A stretch of 64,000 nucleotides of DNA. It comes from Paenibacillus nasutitermitis (GTDB taxonomy: Bacteria > Bacillota > Bacilli > Paenibacillales > Paenibacillaceae). Below the pieces are notes generated by a model. That model had not been told where the DNA came from and searched no databases. It was given only the letters and a program-made list of their open reading frames with translations. The stretch lies in contig NZ_BMHP01000003.1 in the NCBI RefSeq assembly GCF_014641075.1, positions 806,001 through 870,000 of the forward strand, in the 5' to 3' direction. The first letter of the stretch is position 1; each line of letters opens with the position of its first letter. Below, in pieces: positions 27,629-36,116 of this stretch. A program made the translations under genes and the position numbers.

Positions 27629-27848
27629 CGCAATCACCGCCTTGTCGAATTGGGGAACGTTTAGGGCACAATCGGCTGCGACCCTGGAATGGACCGCTTC
27701 CGCGCCGGATCATTTTGCCGCACAGGCTCCGCGGCGTTTGTGTCCCTTTTCGACAAATTCCCGCCGTTTCCTTCCCGCAGCGGACGCGGCAACCCCGCGG
27801 AGGGGAAACTTCTTCATTTTCCGATACAAACTGACGAAAATATCGATA

Positions 27849-27876
27849 TTTCCAGAGGAAACGCCGGTGCTATAAT
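27849..27876 (+). promoter_or_regulatory. Probable promoter of the ADP-ribosylglycohydrolase-family gene
   Basis: A perfect TATAAT (27871-27876) lies 16 bp after a weak TTTCCA (27849-27854) and 48 bp before the start codon. A weak -35 suits activation, for instance by the adjacent AraC-type regulator. I see no equally good promoter for the opposite strand in this gap. Confidence 0.5.
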
Positions 27877-27924
27877 CGGATGGAACGATTTTACTGAACG
27901 TTTTTTGCAGAGAGGATGACAGGC

Positions 27925-29436
27925 ATGATATTGAACGAAACGGATTACCGGAACAAGGTGCTCGGCTGTTGGATGGGGAAAAATATCGGCGGAACGCTCG
28001 GCGCTCCTTTTGAATTCAAGCGGCAGTTCAACCGCGTTTCATTCTACACGCAGCAGCTCGACGGCAGCCCTGTGCCCAACGACGATCTTGATATTCAGCT
28101 GCTGTGGTTGATCGCTCTCGAAGAGAAGGGCATCGACGTGGACGCGCGGCTGCTCGGCGAATATTGGCTCCACTACGTCACACCCCACTGGGCCGAATAC
28201 GGTATCGCCAAGGTGAATATGCGGGCGGGACTGATGCCTCCTCTGAGCGGGACCGCAGGCAATGTGTTCAAACATAGCAACGGCGCATTTATCCGCTCCG
28301 AGATATGGGCGTGCATCGCTCCGGGCAATCCCGGTCTGGCCGCACGATACGCTTACGAGGATGCCATCATCGATCACGGCAACGGGGAGGGCGTATATGC
28401 GGAAGTGTTCTGCGCCGCTCTTGAGAGCGCCGCTTTCGTCGAGCGGAATATCGATACTCTGATCTCGGTCGGCTTGTCCTACATCCCGGACAACTGCGGC
28501 GTCGCGCTCGCGATCCGGCAAGCGATCCATTCCTTCCGCCAGGGCCTGACATGGGAAGAAGCCCGGGACGAGCTGCTGCGCCATCACCGGGGCAAATACG
28601 CCGTCTGGGCGGGCATTTCCCCTGAGGATGAGGAGAAAGGGTTCAAGGATGGCGTGCCGGGCTGGGATGCGCCTTCCAACCTGGGGATTGTCATTCTCGG
28701 CCTACTCTACGGGGAAGGCGATTTCGACAAGACGCTCTGTACGGCGGTCAATTGCGGGGAAGATACGGACTGCACGGCCGCGACCCTGGGATCGTTGCTG
28801 GGCATCCTGTACGGCCTGGAGGCGATTCCCGAACGCTGGATCGAGCCGATCGGCACCGGCATCAAGACCGCCTGTCTGAACCTCGGGGAGCTGGGGGTTT
28901 ACGGCGATCAGCTGCCTGCCGATATCCATCAATTGACGGATCGGGTCACGGCCGTCGCCAAGCGTGTGATGCCCGGCAAACCGAGCCCGCTTACTCTGTC
29001 GGCGGACGAACCGACACAGCTTTCGGATCTGCAGGCGGCATCGCTTCATGACAACGGCGAGTTCCTATCGATCTACGAGCGGTCAGCGGGAACCGCATTC
29101 CGGTTCGATTTCTTCGAAATTATCGTGGATTATGGCGAAGAAGGAGCTGTCATCCAGGCGGGAGTACCGAAGACGATTCGTCTGGTCGTCCGCAACCATT
29201 ATAAAATATCGGATATTCTCAACATCCGCTGGTACGGTCCCGAGGGATTCACGCTGTCGCCGGCGGGGACGACGAAGCTGTTCTCCGTCATCTATCCCGA
29301 CACGACCCGGGGCATTTCGTTCGAGTTGTCGCTGGCCTGCCCGCATGGCACGAACCGCTTCGTTATCGAGCTGACCCTGGACGGGCGGAATACCGTCATG
29401 CTGGTTCCTGTCGTTCTTTTGGGGAATTACCGGTAG
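27925..29436 (+). CDS. ADP-ribosylglycohydrolase-family protein with C-terminal beta domain
   Basis: 503 residues. The first ~340 form the all-helical ADP-ribosylglycohydrolase (DraG/ARH) fold. Metal-binding acidic motifs are present in slightly altered form: NDDLDIQ in place of TDDT near residue 50, and CGEDTDCTAA for the usual GGDTDT. KVLGCWMGKNIGG is the usual first strand-helix. The last ~120 residues look beta-rich (IRLVVRNHYK; FSVIYPDTTRG), perhaps an NPCBM-associated or Ig-like domain. I start at 27925, with GAGAGG 9 nt upstream; 27916 abuts that site. Members of this family next to sugar operons are suspected to cleave N- or O-glycosidic bonds of nucleosides or sugars rather than ADP-ribose. 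Its divergent place next to locus B supports a catabolic role (inference). Confidence 0.85.
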   Translation: MILNETDYRNKVLGCWMGKNIGGTLGAPFEFKRQFNRVSFYTQQLDGSPVPNDDLDIQLLWLIALEEKGIDVDARLLGEYWLHYVTPHWAEYGIAKVNMRAGLMPPLSGTAGNVFKHSNGAFIRSEIWACIAPGNPGLAARYAYEDAIIDHGNGEGVYAEVFCAALESAAFVERNIDTLISVGLSYIPDNCGVALAIRQAIHSFRQGLTWEEARDELLRHHRGKYAVWAGISPEDEEKGFKDGVPGWDAPSNLGIVILGLLYGEGDFDKTLCTAVNCGEDTDCTAATLGSLLGILYGLEAIPERWIEPIGTGIKTACLNLGELGVYGDQLPADIHQLTDRVTAVAKRVMPGKPSPLTLSADEPTQLSDLQAASLHDNGEFLSIYERSAGTAFRFDFFEIIVDYGEEGAVIQAGVPKTIRLVVRNHYKISDILNIRWYGPEGFTLSPAGTTKLFSVIYPDTTRGISFELSLACPHGTNRFVIELTLDGRNTVMLVPVVLLGNYR

Positions 29437-29869
29437 TTTGATTGCTTCGGTCAGCAGCAATTCAACTTCGCCAGCTCCTTTGAAATTGTAGTGCTCTTGG
29501 ACAAAATCTAAAATGAACGAGAAGTTGATAAGTTGATGGATTCGAATAAGCAAATGATCTTAAAGAACCGAATTACCGTGATAAATAAATTGAAACGTAA
29601 AAATAGAAGCTGATGATCGCTCACCAGCTTCTTTACATTTTTTGTAACCCAACTTCTTGTCATACTCGGCAATATCCTGCTACTTGCCGCAGATGTCGCT
29701 TATTGCAGCAGAATGTCCCTTTCTGAAGTGACTCAAAGATTAGGGAGGGTATTACATCCATATTGATAACATATTGTACAGAACAAACGATGGTTAAGTT
29801 TGATTTAACTTAGCCGCCCGATTGGTTCAGCACTGGGTGAGGTTTACAAAAAGAAAAAACCACATGGAG
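29437..29869 (+). other. Intergenic stretch with a possible gene tail
   Basis: 433 bases between the glycohydrolase gene and the IS element. On the plus strand 29511-29615 reads as a Lys/Asn-rich tail (DKLMDSNKQMI, VINKLKRKNRS) that ends at a TGA inside a hairpin, which could be the remains of a lost gene. Nothing else recognisable is seen. The AT content rises strongly here compared with the left side. Confidence 0.3.
29605..29643 (+). terminator. Rho-independent terminator
   Basis: Stem AGAAGCTG (29605-29612) with CAGCTTCT (29625-29632), 12-nt loop, then TTACATTTTTT. It lies 168 bp past the glycohydrolase stop on the same strand. Confidence 0.65.
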
Positions 29870-29873
29870 TTGT

Positions 29874-31351
29874 TGAACTGTAACCCGTAAGATGGACACT
29901 TAAAAAAAGTAACCTCTTGCGGGTTTTTGTGTTTTAATCATACTATCGAGAAAATACGGGGAATGAACATCATGAGAAAAATCAGAACAGGATTTACTGA
30001 AGCAGAGATCAGATTGTTGGAGTCCAATCCGAACGTAAGCCGCATCTCAGGGAGGAATATCTCGTATGCTCCAGGTTTTAAACTTGCTGCCGTGCAATCT
30101 AACCAAGCGGGAGAGCCGCCAATGTAGATTTTCTTGAAAGCAGGCTTTAGTATTGAACTCGTCGATCAGAGAACACCTACGGAAAGCCTCTATCGCTGGA
30201 GGGAGACCTATGCTAAGTATGGTGAGGATGGCTTGCTAGAAGAGCGCAGAGGCATTGGAAGCACAGGCAAACGATCAAAGAGAGAAGCGTCAGCAGAAGA
30301 GAAACTGAAGCAAGCAGAAGCTCGGATTAAACTTCTCGAAGCGGAGAACGAGCTCCTAAAAAAGCTAGAAGCGCTCGAAAGGCGAAGCAGTAAGGAGTTG
30401 AAGCCTTCCGAGCGCTTCCAGCTCATTAATCAGACGATTCGTAAGCATGACTTACGACGTTTAACACGTTACCTATGTCAAATAGCCGAAGTAAGTGCGA
30501 GCGGCTATTACCGTTGGTGCGGCGCTGAAGAAATGCGTCAATTGCGCGATACAGCCGATCAATCCGACTTCCACCTGATAAAGGAGCATTTTGAAGCGTT
30601 AAACGGGAAAGCAGGCGCACTGGTTATCAAAATGAGGCTAGAGAAATGTAATGGCATTGTCATGAATCATAAAAAGATTCGTCGTATCATGCGCAAGTTT
30701 GGGTTAGTAGCTACGATCCGGCAAGCCAATCCCTATCGCAAGATGGCTAAAGCTACGCAAGAACATCGTACCTGTCCTACTGTTCTGGAGCGCAAGTTTG
30801 ATCAAGGCGAACCAGAGAAGGTCTTCCTTACAGACATCACCTACATTCGATATGGCAACGGTCAGTGGGCATATCTTTCTTGTGTGAAGGACGGTGCTAC
30901 GAAGCAGATTCTGGCACACTATCTATCTTCAACGTTGGAGCTATCCTTGGTTGAACGGACAATAGCTCGCCTACTCAAACGATTGGATGGAAATATTCAT
31001 CCCGATGCCATCTTCCATTCTGACCAGGGTATGCACTACACGCACCCGAAAACCCGCCTCCTTATCGCCGAAGCTGGGTTTAAGCAGTCGATGTCTCGTA
31101 AAGGGAACTGCTGGGATAATGCGTCCATGGAGACATTCTTTGGTCATATGAAGGATGAGCTTGACTACAAGGACAGTAAATCTCTTAAAGAGCTGCGTCT
31201 ACGGGTCAATGAGTATGTGATCCACTACAATTCCGAACGCTATCAGTGGACACTAAAAAAGATGACTCCTGATGAATTCAGAAGTCATCTCCTAGCTGCT
31301 TAAAGCTTCAATACCGTTTTTAACATTGTCCATAAATGAGGTTACAGTTCA
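29874..31351 (+). mobile_element. IS3-family insertion sequence, 1478 bp
   Basis: Perfect 12-bp terminal inverted repeats TGAACTGTAACC (29874-29885) and GGTTACAGTTCA (31340-31351), with the similarity continuing inward (ATGGACA in both). Ends are TG...CA as usual for IS3. The 4-bp direct repeat TTGT flanks it (29870-29873 and 31352-31355), showing a simple transposition event. It encodes one transposase frame broken by an amber codon. No second copy is seen in the window. Confidence 0.92.
29972..31303 (+). pseudogene. IS3-family transposase, interrupted by TAG
   Basis: The ATG at 29972 (GGGGA upstream) opens the helix-turn-helix part (FTEAEIRLLESNPNVSRIS). A TAG at 30125-30127 follows GEPPM, where related transposases have Gln (APLQIF), so CAG to TAG is likely. 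The same frame continues IFLKAGFSIELV, then a leucine-zipper region (LLEAENELLKKLEALERR), and, without the usual -1 frameshift, directly into the catalytic domain: D in FLTDITYI, D in FHSDQGMHY, E in NASMETFFG. The catalytic part alone has a TTG start at 30134 but lacks the start of the DNA-binding domain. Probably inactive unless the stop is read through. Confidence 0.85.
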
Positions 31352-31405
31352 TTGTTACACTCGCATGTGATTTTTCGCATAGAAATTATTAGCACCCTTA
31401 CTCTA

Positions 31406-31675
31406 TCAGGGATATGGACGCGGTGTTAAATCCTTACTCTTATTCCACCACTGAGAATCTTCACCATAGTAGATAATGTATGCCCAATCCTGTGGTGTTT
31501 CAAGATTCAGGAAATCCTCATCTTCATCAATTGGACTTGAGTATTTACCCCACAATCTATTCATTCTACCTATCGCTTCATCTTCAGCTATTTTGAACTC
31601 ATTTATCATTGCTTCTTTAATTAGTTCACAAATATTATAAGAATCTTGTTTGGAAATAAATCGGTATTCACTCAA
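31406..31675 (-). CDS. Small acidic immunity-like protein
   Basis: 89 residues, TTG start at 31675 with AAGGGGG upstream. No signal peptide. Rich in Asp/Glu and aromatic residues (IDEDEDFLNLETPQDWAYIIYYG), which is typical of immunity proteins of contact-dependent or RHS toxins. I do not recognise the exact family. It sits beside an RHS fragment and a second immunity-like gene on the same strand, which supports the idea. Its terminator was split by the IS element. Confidence 0.55.
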   Translation of the reverse strand: MSEYRFISKQDSYNICELIKEAMINEFKIAEDEAIGRMNRLWGKYSSPIDEDEDFLNLETPQDWAYIIYYGEDSQWWNKSKDLTPRPYP

Positions 31676-31752
31676 TGCTTTGATCCCCCTTCCGAATTAT
31701 TATTTTACAGTGATATAAGTAGTGAGTACACGTCCCGCATTTATAGTATCTG

Positions 31753-31980
31753 CTAGCTGTTGATTATGAATAGATAACTGGAAACCAGTTGTTGGTACTT
31801 GTATGTTTTCATTCGATCCAAATAATCATATGTGTATTCCACAAAGCCGTTATCGGGATATGTGATTTTACTCAACTTACCGTAAAGATCATAGTCATAA
31901 TTCATGACAATTGCAGCAGCAGCACTATTGCAAGCAAGGTCGTATGCATCAAGTAACTGTCTCTTGAACTTTCCACTCAT
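31753..31980 (-). pseudogene. RHS/YD-repeat protein fragment
   Basis: 75 codons containing two YD repeats: YDYDLYGKLSKITYPDNG and YTYDYLDRMKTYKY. Real RHS proteins are over 1000 residues, and neither a signal peptide, a core motif nor a toxin tip is present. It is a scrap, most likely left from recombination that displaced an RHS tip. The fragment is not an obvious copy of any part of the complete RHS protein at 45-53 kb. Confidence 0.6.
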
Positions 31981-32070
31981 CAGAATGCCTTTTCATATGG
32001 GTTTGCCAGCCTGTTATGAAGTGACAAGGCTATAGCTTGGGCGTTGAAAGAGACACAGAGTACCTAAAGA

Positions 32071-32098
32071 AACCACATGGAGTATATCACATGTGGTT
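32071..32098 (-). terminator. Terminator of the second immunity-like gene
   Basis: Perfect 9-bp stem AACCACATG / CATGTGGTT with a 10-nt loop, followed on the minus strand by TCTTTAGG, 9 bp after the stop at 32107. It resembles the hairpin split by the IS element, suggesting the two small genes share an origin. Confidence 0.65.
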
Positions 32099-32106
32099 GC
32101 ATAAAA

Positions 32107-32496
32107 TTATTGAATGTTAACCAAAACTTCCGTGTTTGATAAATCAATATTACCAATAATTGGGGTTGAGTCAGCTCTTAATACTTCTAATTCGTTAATA
32201 TATCCATTTACTACGTGTAATAAAATCATTATCGGGGCTTTCCCTGATTCGTATACTGTCATTTCAACAGGAATCCGTTCAGGATATGGGTAACTTTGTG
32301 CAACCGATTCTATTTTTATATTTATTGACTTACAACCACACATACACTCCCCTATCACTTTAGAATGCATTAATTGTTTCTGTAATATTTCCCTATCAGT
32401 TAACGTGTGGTCCAAAAGCCGTTCTAACCATTCTTTTTCAACAGTTGATAACTCTCTTGGTTTATTATACCAAGATTGAAGATGTGTATATGCCAT
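32107..32496 (-). CDS. Immunity-like small protein (resembles DUF6984)
   Basis: 129 residues from the ATG at 32496, preceded by GAGGAAAGG. N-terminal helical part (LSTVEKEWLERLLDHTL), a Cys pair (CMCGCKS), then a beta-rich half that ends with LEVLRADSTPIIG. That ending (ELE..R.DG.PI) reminds me of the DUF6984 family, found near RHS and other polymorphic toxins; the match is from memory. No toxin gene is left beside it: only the RHS scrap is downstream and a broken lipoprotein gene 17 bp upstream. Confidence 0.55.
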   Translation of the reverse strand: MAYTHLQSWYNKPRELSTVEKEWLERLLDHTLTDREILQKQLMHSKVIGECMCGCKSINIKIESVAQSYPYPERIPVEMTVYESGKAPIMILLHVVNGYINELEVLRADSTPIIGNIDLSNTEVLVNIQ

Positions 32497-32512
32497 AACA
32501 GTCAACCTTTCC

Positions 32513-32788
32513 TCACTTTGGAATGTATGTTCCAATATTTATTGTCCCTTCTCCACGGTTATAAACCCTGTATTCAACAAGCTGAGCGCCCCCAACTGAA
32601 AGAGTGAATCAATCGCGAGCCGTTAGAATCGAGAGGCTCCCGGCGTTTACCGAAAGGAGTGATCGTGCATCATCGCTAATAGGAGCACCGTATTTCTCAG
32701 AAGGAATCGTTTCATTATTTTCTCTGTTTGAGCAGCCGCTAAAGAACACGCAGATGAGGATTACGAGTAGGATTATTAATCTTGAACG
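32513..32788 (-). pseudogene. Lipoprotein remnant without start and with an internal stop
   Basis: Reading from 32788 the frame gives a hydrophobic stretch and lipobox (IILLVILICVFFSGCSN), then ENNETIPSEKYGAPISDD. A TGA at 32609-32611 interrupts it, and the same frame goes on FTLSVGGAQLVEYRVYN to TGA at 32513. There is no start codon before the hydrophobic stretch. The 5' end overlaps, in another frame, the truncated dehydrogenase fragment, so this is a recombination joint. Confidence 0.5.
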
Positions 32789-32919
32789 TGCCTGCCTATT
32801 TCTGTTCCAGGGCTTATGGCCGAATATTCAGTGCGAACCAGTACATGTCCAGCTGGCAGCTCGGGTTTGCTCAACTCGGTAATTAGAATCTCTCCATGTT
32901 GCGCAGCTATCGCTTTCAT
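32776..32919 (-). pseudogene. N-terminal fragment of a zinc-type alcohol dehydrogenase-like protein
   Basis: 47 codons starting with ATG at 32919, 2 bp after the stop of the AraC sensor gene. The sequence MKAIAAQHGEILI, LPAGHVLVRTEYSAISPGTE is the N-terminal GroES-like strand pattern of zinc-binding sugar/alcohol dehydrogenases, normally about 340 residues. It then stops at TAA where the lipoprotein remnant begins. It was probably the last gene of the locus-D operon before the rest was lost. Confidence 0.6.
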
Positions 32920-32921
32920 CT

Positions 32922-35192
32922 TTATTTCATCCCTAAAGTTACGTCACTATGCTTTCTATATTCACTTGGGGAAATCCCATAATATTTCTTAAATGTGGTT
33001 GTGAACGTGGACGCATTCTGATATCCCGTTTTTTCTCCGACTTCAGCAATCGATGCATTTGTATCTCTAAGCAATTCTCTTGCATGCGATAATCTCACTT
33101 TATTGAGATATTCGACATAATTAATGCCAAACGTCTTTTTAAAATAGTTTGAAAAATATTTCGGCGACGTTTCCAGCACTTCTGCGATATCATCCAAATA
33201 TAAATTTTCCATATAGTGCAATTCAATATATTGCGAGACGAATGCCGGATTTAATTTATTTTTAAACTCAGGTTTATTTTGATTTCCGATATACTTCGTC
33301 ACCACTATGAGCGCATTTTCAACATCTCTATAGCTAAGAGCGTCTTCTATCTTCTGGAAAAAGTTGATTTCAAGCTTATATAATTCATTGTTTACGTTAG
33401 CTGATCCTCCCGCATGTCTGAGCATGTAAAAAAACATGGTTTTAGCGATATGGACCAGCTGGTGATGGTGGATATTCCGCTCGGCGTTTTCCTGCATAAT
33501 TTCTTTAATCATATGAATAGCTTCTGTTATTTTCCGATTCAATATATAATTCGCAAGCTTCTCCATGTGCTCAAATGGATAGTAAATATCCCATTTAAAC
33601 TGGATGTCTTCAACATCGATCACATTGACATCGTCATTGACATTCCGATACATCCTGCCATTCATAACATCCCAGTAGGCACGTTTAAAATTATCAATTT
33701 CCGAGGTGTACACTTTGCTTATACAAACCCATACTGAAAATCCCAGCAGCTCTTCGCTTTCTGAAAGTGTTACGGAGGAACGCAAACGTTTAATAAGCTT
33801 TTCTCTAACGCTTACTTGTTCCAATCCCATGACTACTAGAAACTGCAAATTTTTCACATGAAACACGTTCGCATCAAGCTTGTCACGCTTAAAAGCGCGC
33901 TGAATCATTTCGACAATTTCTTCAACCGTTAAAGAAAGACTTTGTTCATTATCTATTTGATTTAATTGTAGAGCAGCCATAACAAAACATTTGTGGCGAA
34001 AAAAATCGGGGTAGTAGTGCTGCATTTGAATGCTATGTTCCTTCGTGTGGGCATATTCATCCAAGGCTTGGAGAAAAACCCCTCTACGCAGCTCTGATTC
34101 AACAAAGGACAGCTGATTTTTATATGATTCATTGTCCATTTGAATCTTCACGATCCCACTGTGAATTTTACGAAAGTCATTGCCATTGCTATTTCCGCCG
34201 CCAAGCAGCCGGAGAATATTCTTGACTGGGTTATTTAAATAAATACTGAGAAAAAAGGATAAAACGATCGCACTGATTATAGCAGTCAGCATGATCCTAT
34301 AATTGGCTGTGGCAACAGAATCAATATTCTGGAATTGGTAGGGTACCTTGTCGATATAAATAAAACCGTTATATTCCGACTTATAGAAGTTGTATTCGTA
34401 ATCTTCGCGAGTTAAAGACGCTTCCTGAGAGGCATTGAAATAAACGTCATTCAAAACCTCCATTAGATCTAAGGTCTCCTCCGTACTGTGAATAATATTG
34501 CGATCTTGATCAAGGACAATCAAAGATGCACCCGGTATCATCGATTTTTGATTCACATGCTTCATTAATTTCTCAACATTCATGAGAATCATTACGTTCT
34601 TATTGGACAGCCGTGCCTTATTTCCATCAACAACGACCAACAGTTTTTTATTCCAAACTTGCTGATTAAACTCCGATGAAATCCTGAAGGTTTCTGCCGG
34701 GAAGATTTTAAAGGAGTGCTTGCTGAGCAAATAAGCTTTCCAATAATCGGCATTATATAACTGATGTTTATATAGGTTGTTGAAAAAAAAGGGGAAGCTA
34801 CTCGTTCCTTTTGAGGTAATTGCCAAATTCGCGTTGTCGTAATAGACGAGGACTTCCTCAATATAATCGAGAGAAGAAACCAGGGTGGAGAGATTTTCCA
34901 CTAAATCGTAGACCTTGCTCATGTCGGTAAGGTCATCCTCAGGAAATACTAAATTATCGTATGGTGGCAGGCCATGAATCGAATAAATCAAGTTATTTAC
35001 CGATTTGAAGCTGTTATCAAAAGATTGTACAATCGATTTAACGACAAGGTTATTATTTTGACTGACTTTTTCATAGATTCCAGAGATCGAGTTTTTATAG
35101 ACATAATAAGTAGACCCAAACATGATAGAGATGACTAACATCAACGAAAAAAATATTTGCAATAAACCTAGATTAGTAAACATACGTTTCAT
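32922..35192 (-). CDS. Membrane-bound AraC-family sensor-regulator
   Basis: About 756 residues. Two membrane segments (about 8-32 and 300-323) enclose an extracellular Cache-like sensor region. The cytoplasmic half lacks kinase motifs and ends in an AraC helix-turn-helix pair (LYLDDIAEVLETSPKYFSNY; IAEVGEKTGYQNAST). Such one-component sensors replace YesM/YesN pairs next to LplABC-type importers. Start uncertain: I use ATG 35192 (MKRMF), 12 nt after AAGGAG; other in-frame starts are 35219 (ATG) and 35237 (TTG). It is 60 bp after the last permease gene and likely in the same operon. Probably regulates that operon and perhaps the divergent secreted-protein genes. Confidence 0.88.
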   Translation of the reverse strand: MKRMFTNLGLLQIFFSLMLVISIMFGSTYYVYKNSISGIYEKVSQNNNLVVKSIVQSFDNSFKSVNNLIYSIHGLPPYDNLVFPEDDLTDMSKVYDLVENLSTLVSSLDYIEEVLVYYDNANLAITSKGTSSFPFFFNNLYKHQLYNADYWKAYLLSKHSFKIFPAETFRISSEFNQQVWNKKLLVVVDGNKARLSNKNVMILMNVEKLMKHVNQKSMIPGASLIVLDQDRNIIHSTEETLDLMEVLNDVYFNASQEASLTREDYEYNFYKSEYNGFIYIDKVPYQFQNIDSVATANYRIMLTAIISAIVLSFFLSIYLNNPVKNILRLLGGGNSNGNDFRKIHSGIVKIQMDNESYKNQLSFVESELRRGVFLQALDEYAHTKEHSIQMQHYYPDFFRHKCFVMAALQLNQIDNEQSLSLTVEEIVEMIQRAFKRDKLDANVFHVKNLQFLVVMGLEQVSVREKLIKRLRSSVTLSESEELLGFSVWVCISKVYTSEIDNFKRAYWDVMNGRMYRNVNDDVNVIDVEDIQFKWDIYYPFEHMEKLANYILNRKITEAIHMIKEIMQENAERNIHHHQLVHIAKTMFFYMLRHAGGSANVNNELYKLEINFFQKIEDALSYRDVENALIVVTKYIGNQNKPEFKNKLNPAFVSQYIELHYMENLYLDDIAEVLETSPKYFSNYFKKTFGINYVEYLNKVRLSHARELLRDTNASIAEVGEKTGYQNASTFTTTFKKYYGISPSEYRKHSDVTLGMK

Positions 35193-35252
35193 CCGGTTAG
35201 TCATCTCCTTGTTCATCATGATAGGTGACCAACTCAAGCAATGGCTGGATCC

Positions 35253-36116
35253 TTATCCCTTCTCGGACCCCAGCATCACACCCTTGGCAAAATATTTCTG
35301 CGCAAACGGGTAAATCATCAATACGGGAATCATCGACAGAACAATCGTCGCGTTCTTCATTGCCTGAGGTGCCAATGCAGCTGAATCGACAAGGCTGGAG
35401 CCATTGCCCTCGTTAAATATTAGCATGCCTCTTAAGACTACCTGCAACGGATACAAGGTTTGATCTGTTAAATAAATCATCGGAAGAAAGAAGCTATTCC
35501 AATGGCCGACAAAGTAAAACAGGCCAATGGAGGCAAGCGCCGGCTTGGAAAGCGGAATCACCATATTAAATAAGATTCGGTATTCGGATGCACCATCAAT
35601 GAGTGCAGCTTCGCGAATTTGTTTGGACACGCTTTCATAAAAACTAATTAGAATAATTAATTCAAAGGTCCAAATCGCATTGGGGATAACCAAAGCCCAC
35701 ACGCTGTCTAAGAGTCCAAGCTTCTGTACAATAAGGAAATTGGGGATAATGCCTGGCTGAAGAAACATAGTCACGACAATGGCAGGCATCCATATTTTAC
35801 GACCGAAAAAATTTCTTTGCGACAATGGATAAGCAGCAATAGAGGTGAACAATAGATTGATAAATGTACCCAAAACAGTGTAATAAACAGTATTTAGATA
35901 GGCCCTTGGGATTTTATTATCCAATAAAACCTCTTTATATGCTTCAATATTAAACCCTTTTGGAAATAGAAACACTTTTCCTTGAACAATATAGGATGTA
36001 TCGCTAAATGATACCGCTGTAATATAGACTATCGGATAAACGGTTGCAAGGGCAATACCTATTAAAAATAAATAGTTTATCATATCAAAAAAAGATAATT
36101 TGCGTATCCCTACCAT
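35253..36116 (-). CDS. Carbohydrate ABC transporter permease, LplC/YtcP type
   Basis: 287 residues, six membrane segments. EAA loop REAALIDGASEYRILF followed by IPLSKPAL; C-terminus YFAKGVMLGSEKG as in the LplC subfamily. ATG at 36116 with GGAGG 3 nt from AATATG. It overlaps the LplB-type gene by 7 bp. Its codon use is much more AT-rich than the comparable gene of locus A, consistent with separate acquisition. Confidence 0.93.
   Translation of the reverse strand: MVGIRKLSFFDMINYLFLIGIALATVYPIVYITAVSFSDTSYIVQGKVFLFPKGFNIEAYKEVLLDNKIPRAYLNTVYYTVLGTFINLLFTSIAAYPLSQRNFFGRKIWMPAIVVTMFLQPGIIPNFLIVQKLGLLDSVWALVIPNAIWTFELIILISFYESVSKQIREAALIDGASEYRILFNMVIPLSKPALASIGLFYFVGHWNSFFLPMIYLTDQTLYPLQVVLRGMLIFNEGNGSSLVDSAALAPQAMKNATIVLSMIPVLMIYPFAQKYFAKGVMLGSEKG

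Larger units (their letters stand above)
29858..31375 (-). terminator. Minus-strand terminator split by the IS insertion
   Basis: Without the IS and one copy of its 4-bp target repeat, the flanks join to a minus-strand hairpin: CACATG-c-GAGT, loop GTAACA, ACTC-CATGTG, then GTTTTTTCTTTTTG. The left arm is at 29861-29869 and the right arm at 31360-31369. It is 30-40 bp after the stop of the gene ending at 31406 and was presumably that gene's terminator. A related hairpin (32071-32098) ends the next gene. Confidence 0.6.

Noticed and set aside
29083..29553. 156-codon minus-strand open frame over the end of the glycohydrolase gene
   Set aside because: Most of it is antisense to the glycohydrolase; the free part has no recognisable motif.
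32604..32882. 92-codon plus-strand open frame
   Set aside because: The minus strand here reads as lipoprotein and dehydrogenase relics with family motifs, so the plus-strand frame is a shadow.
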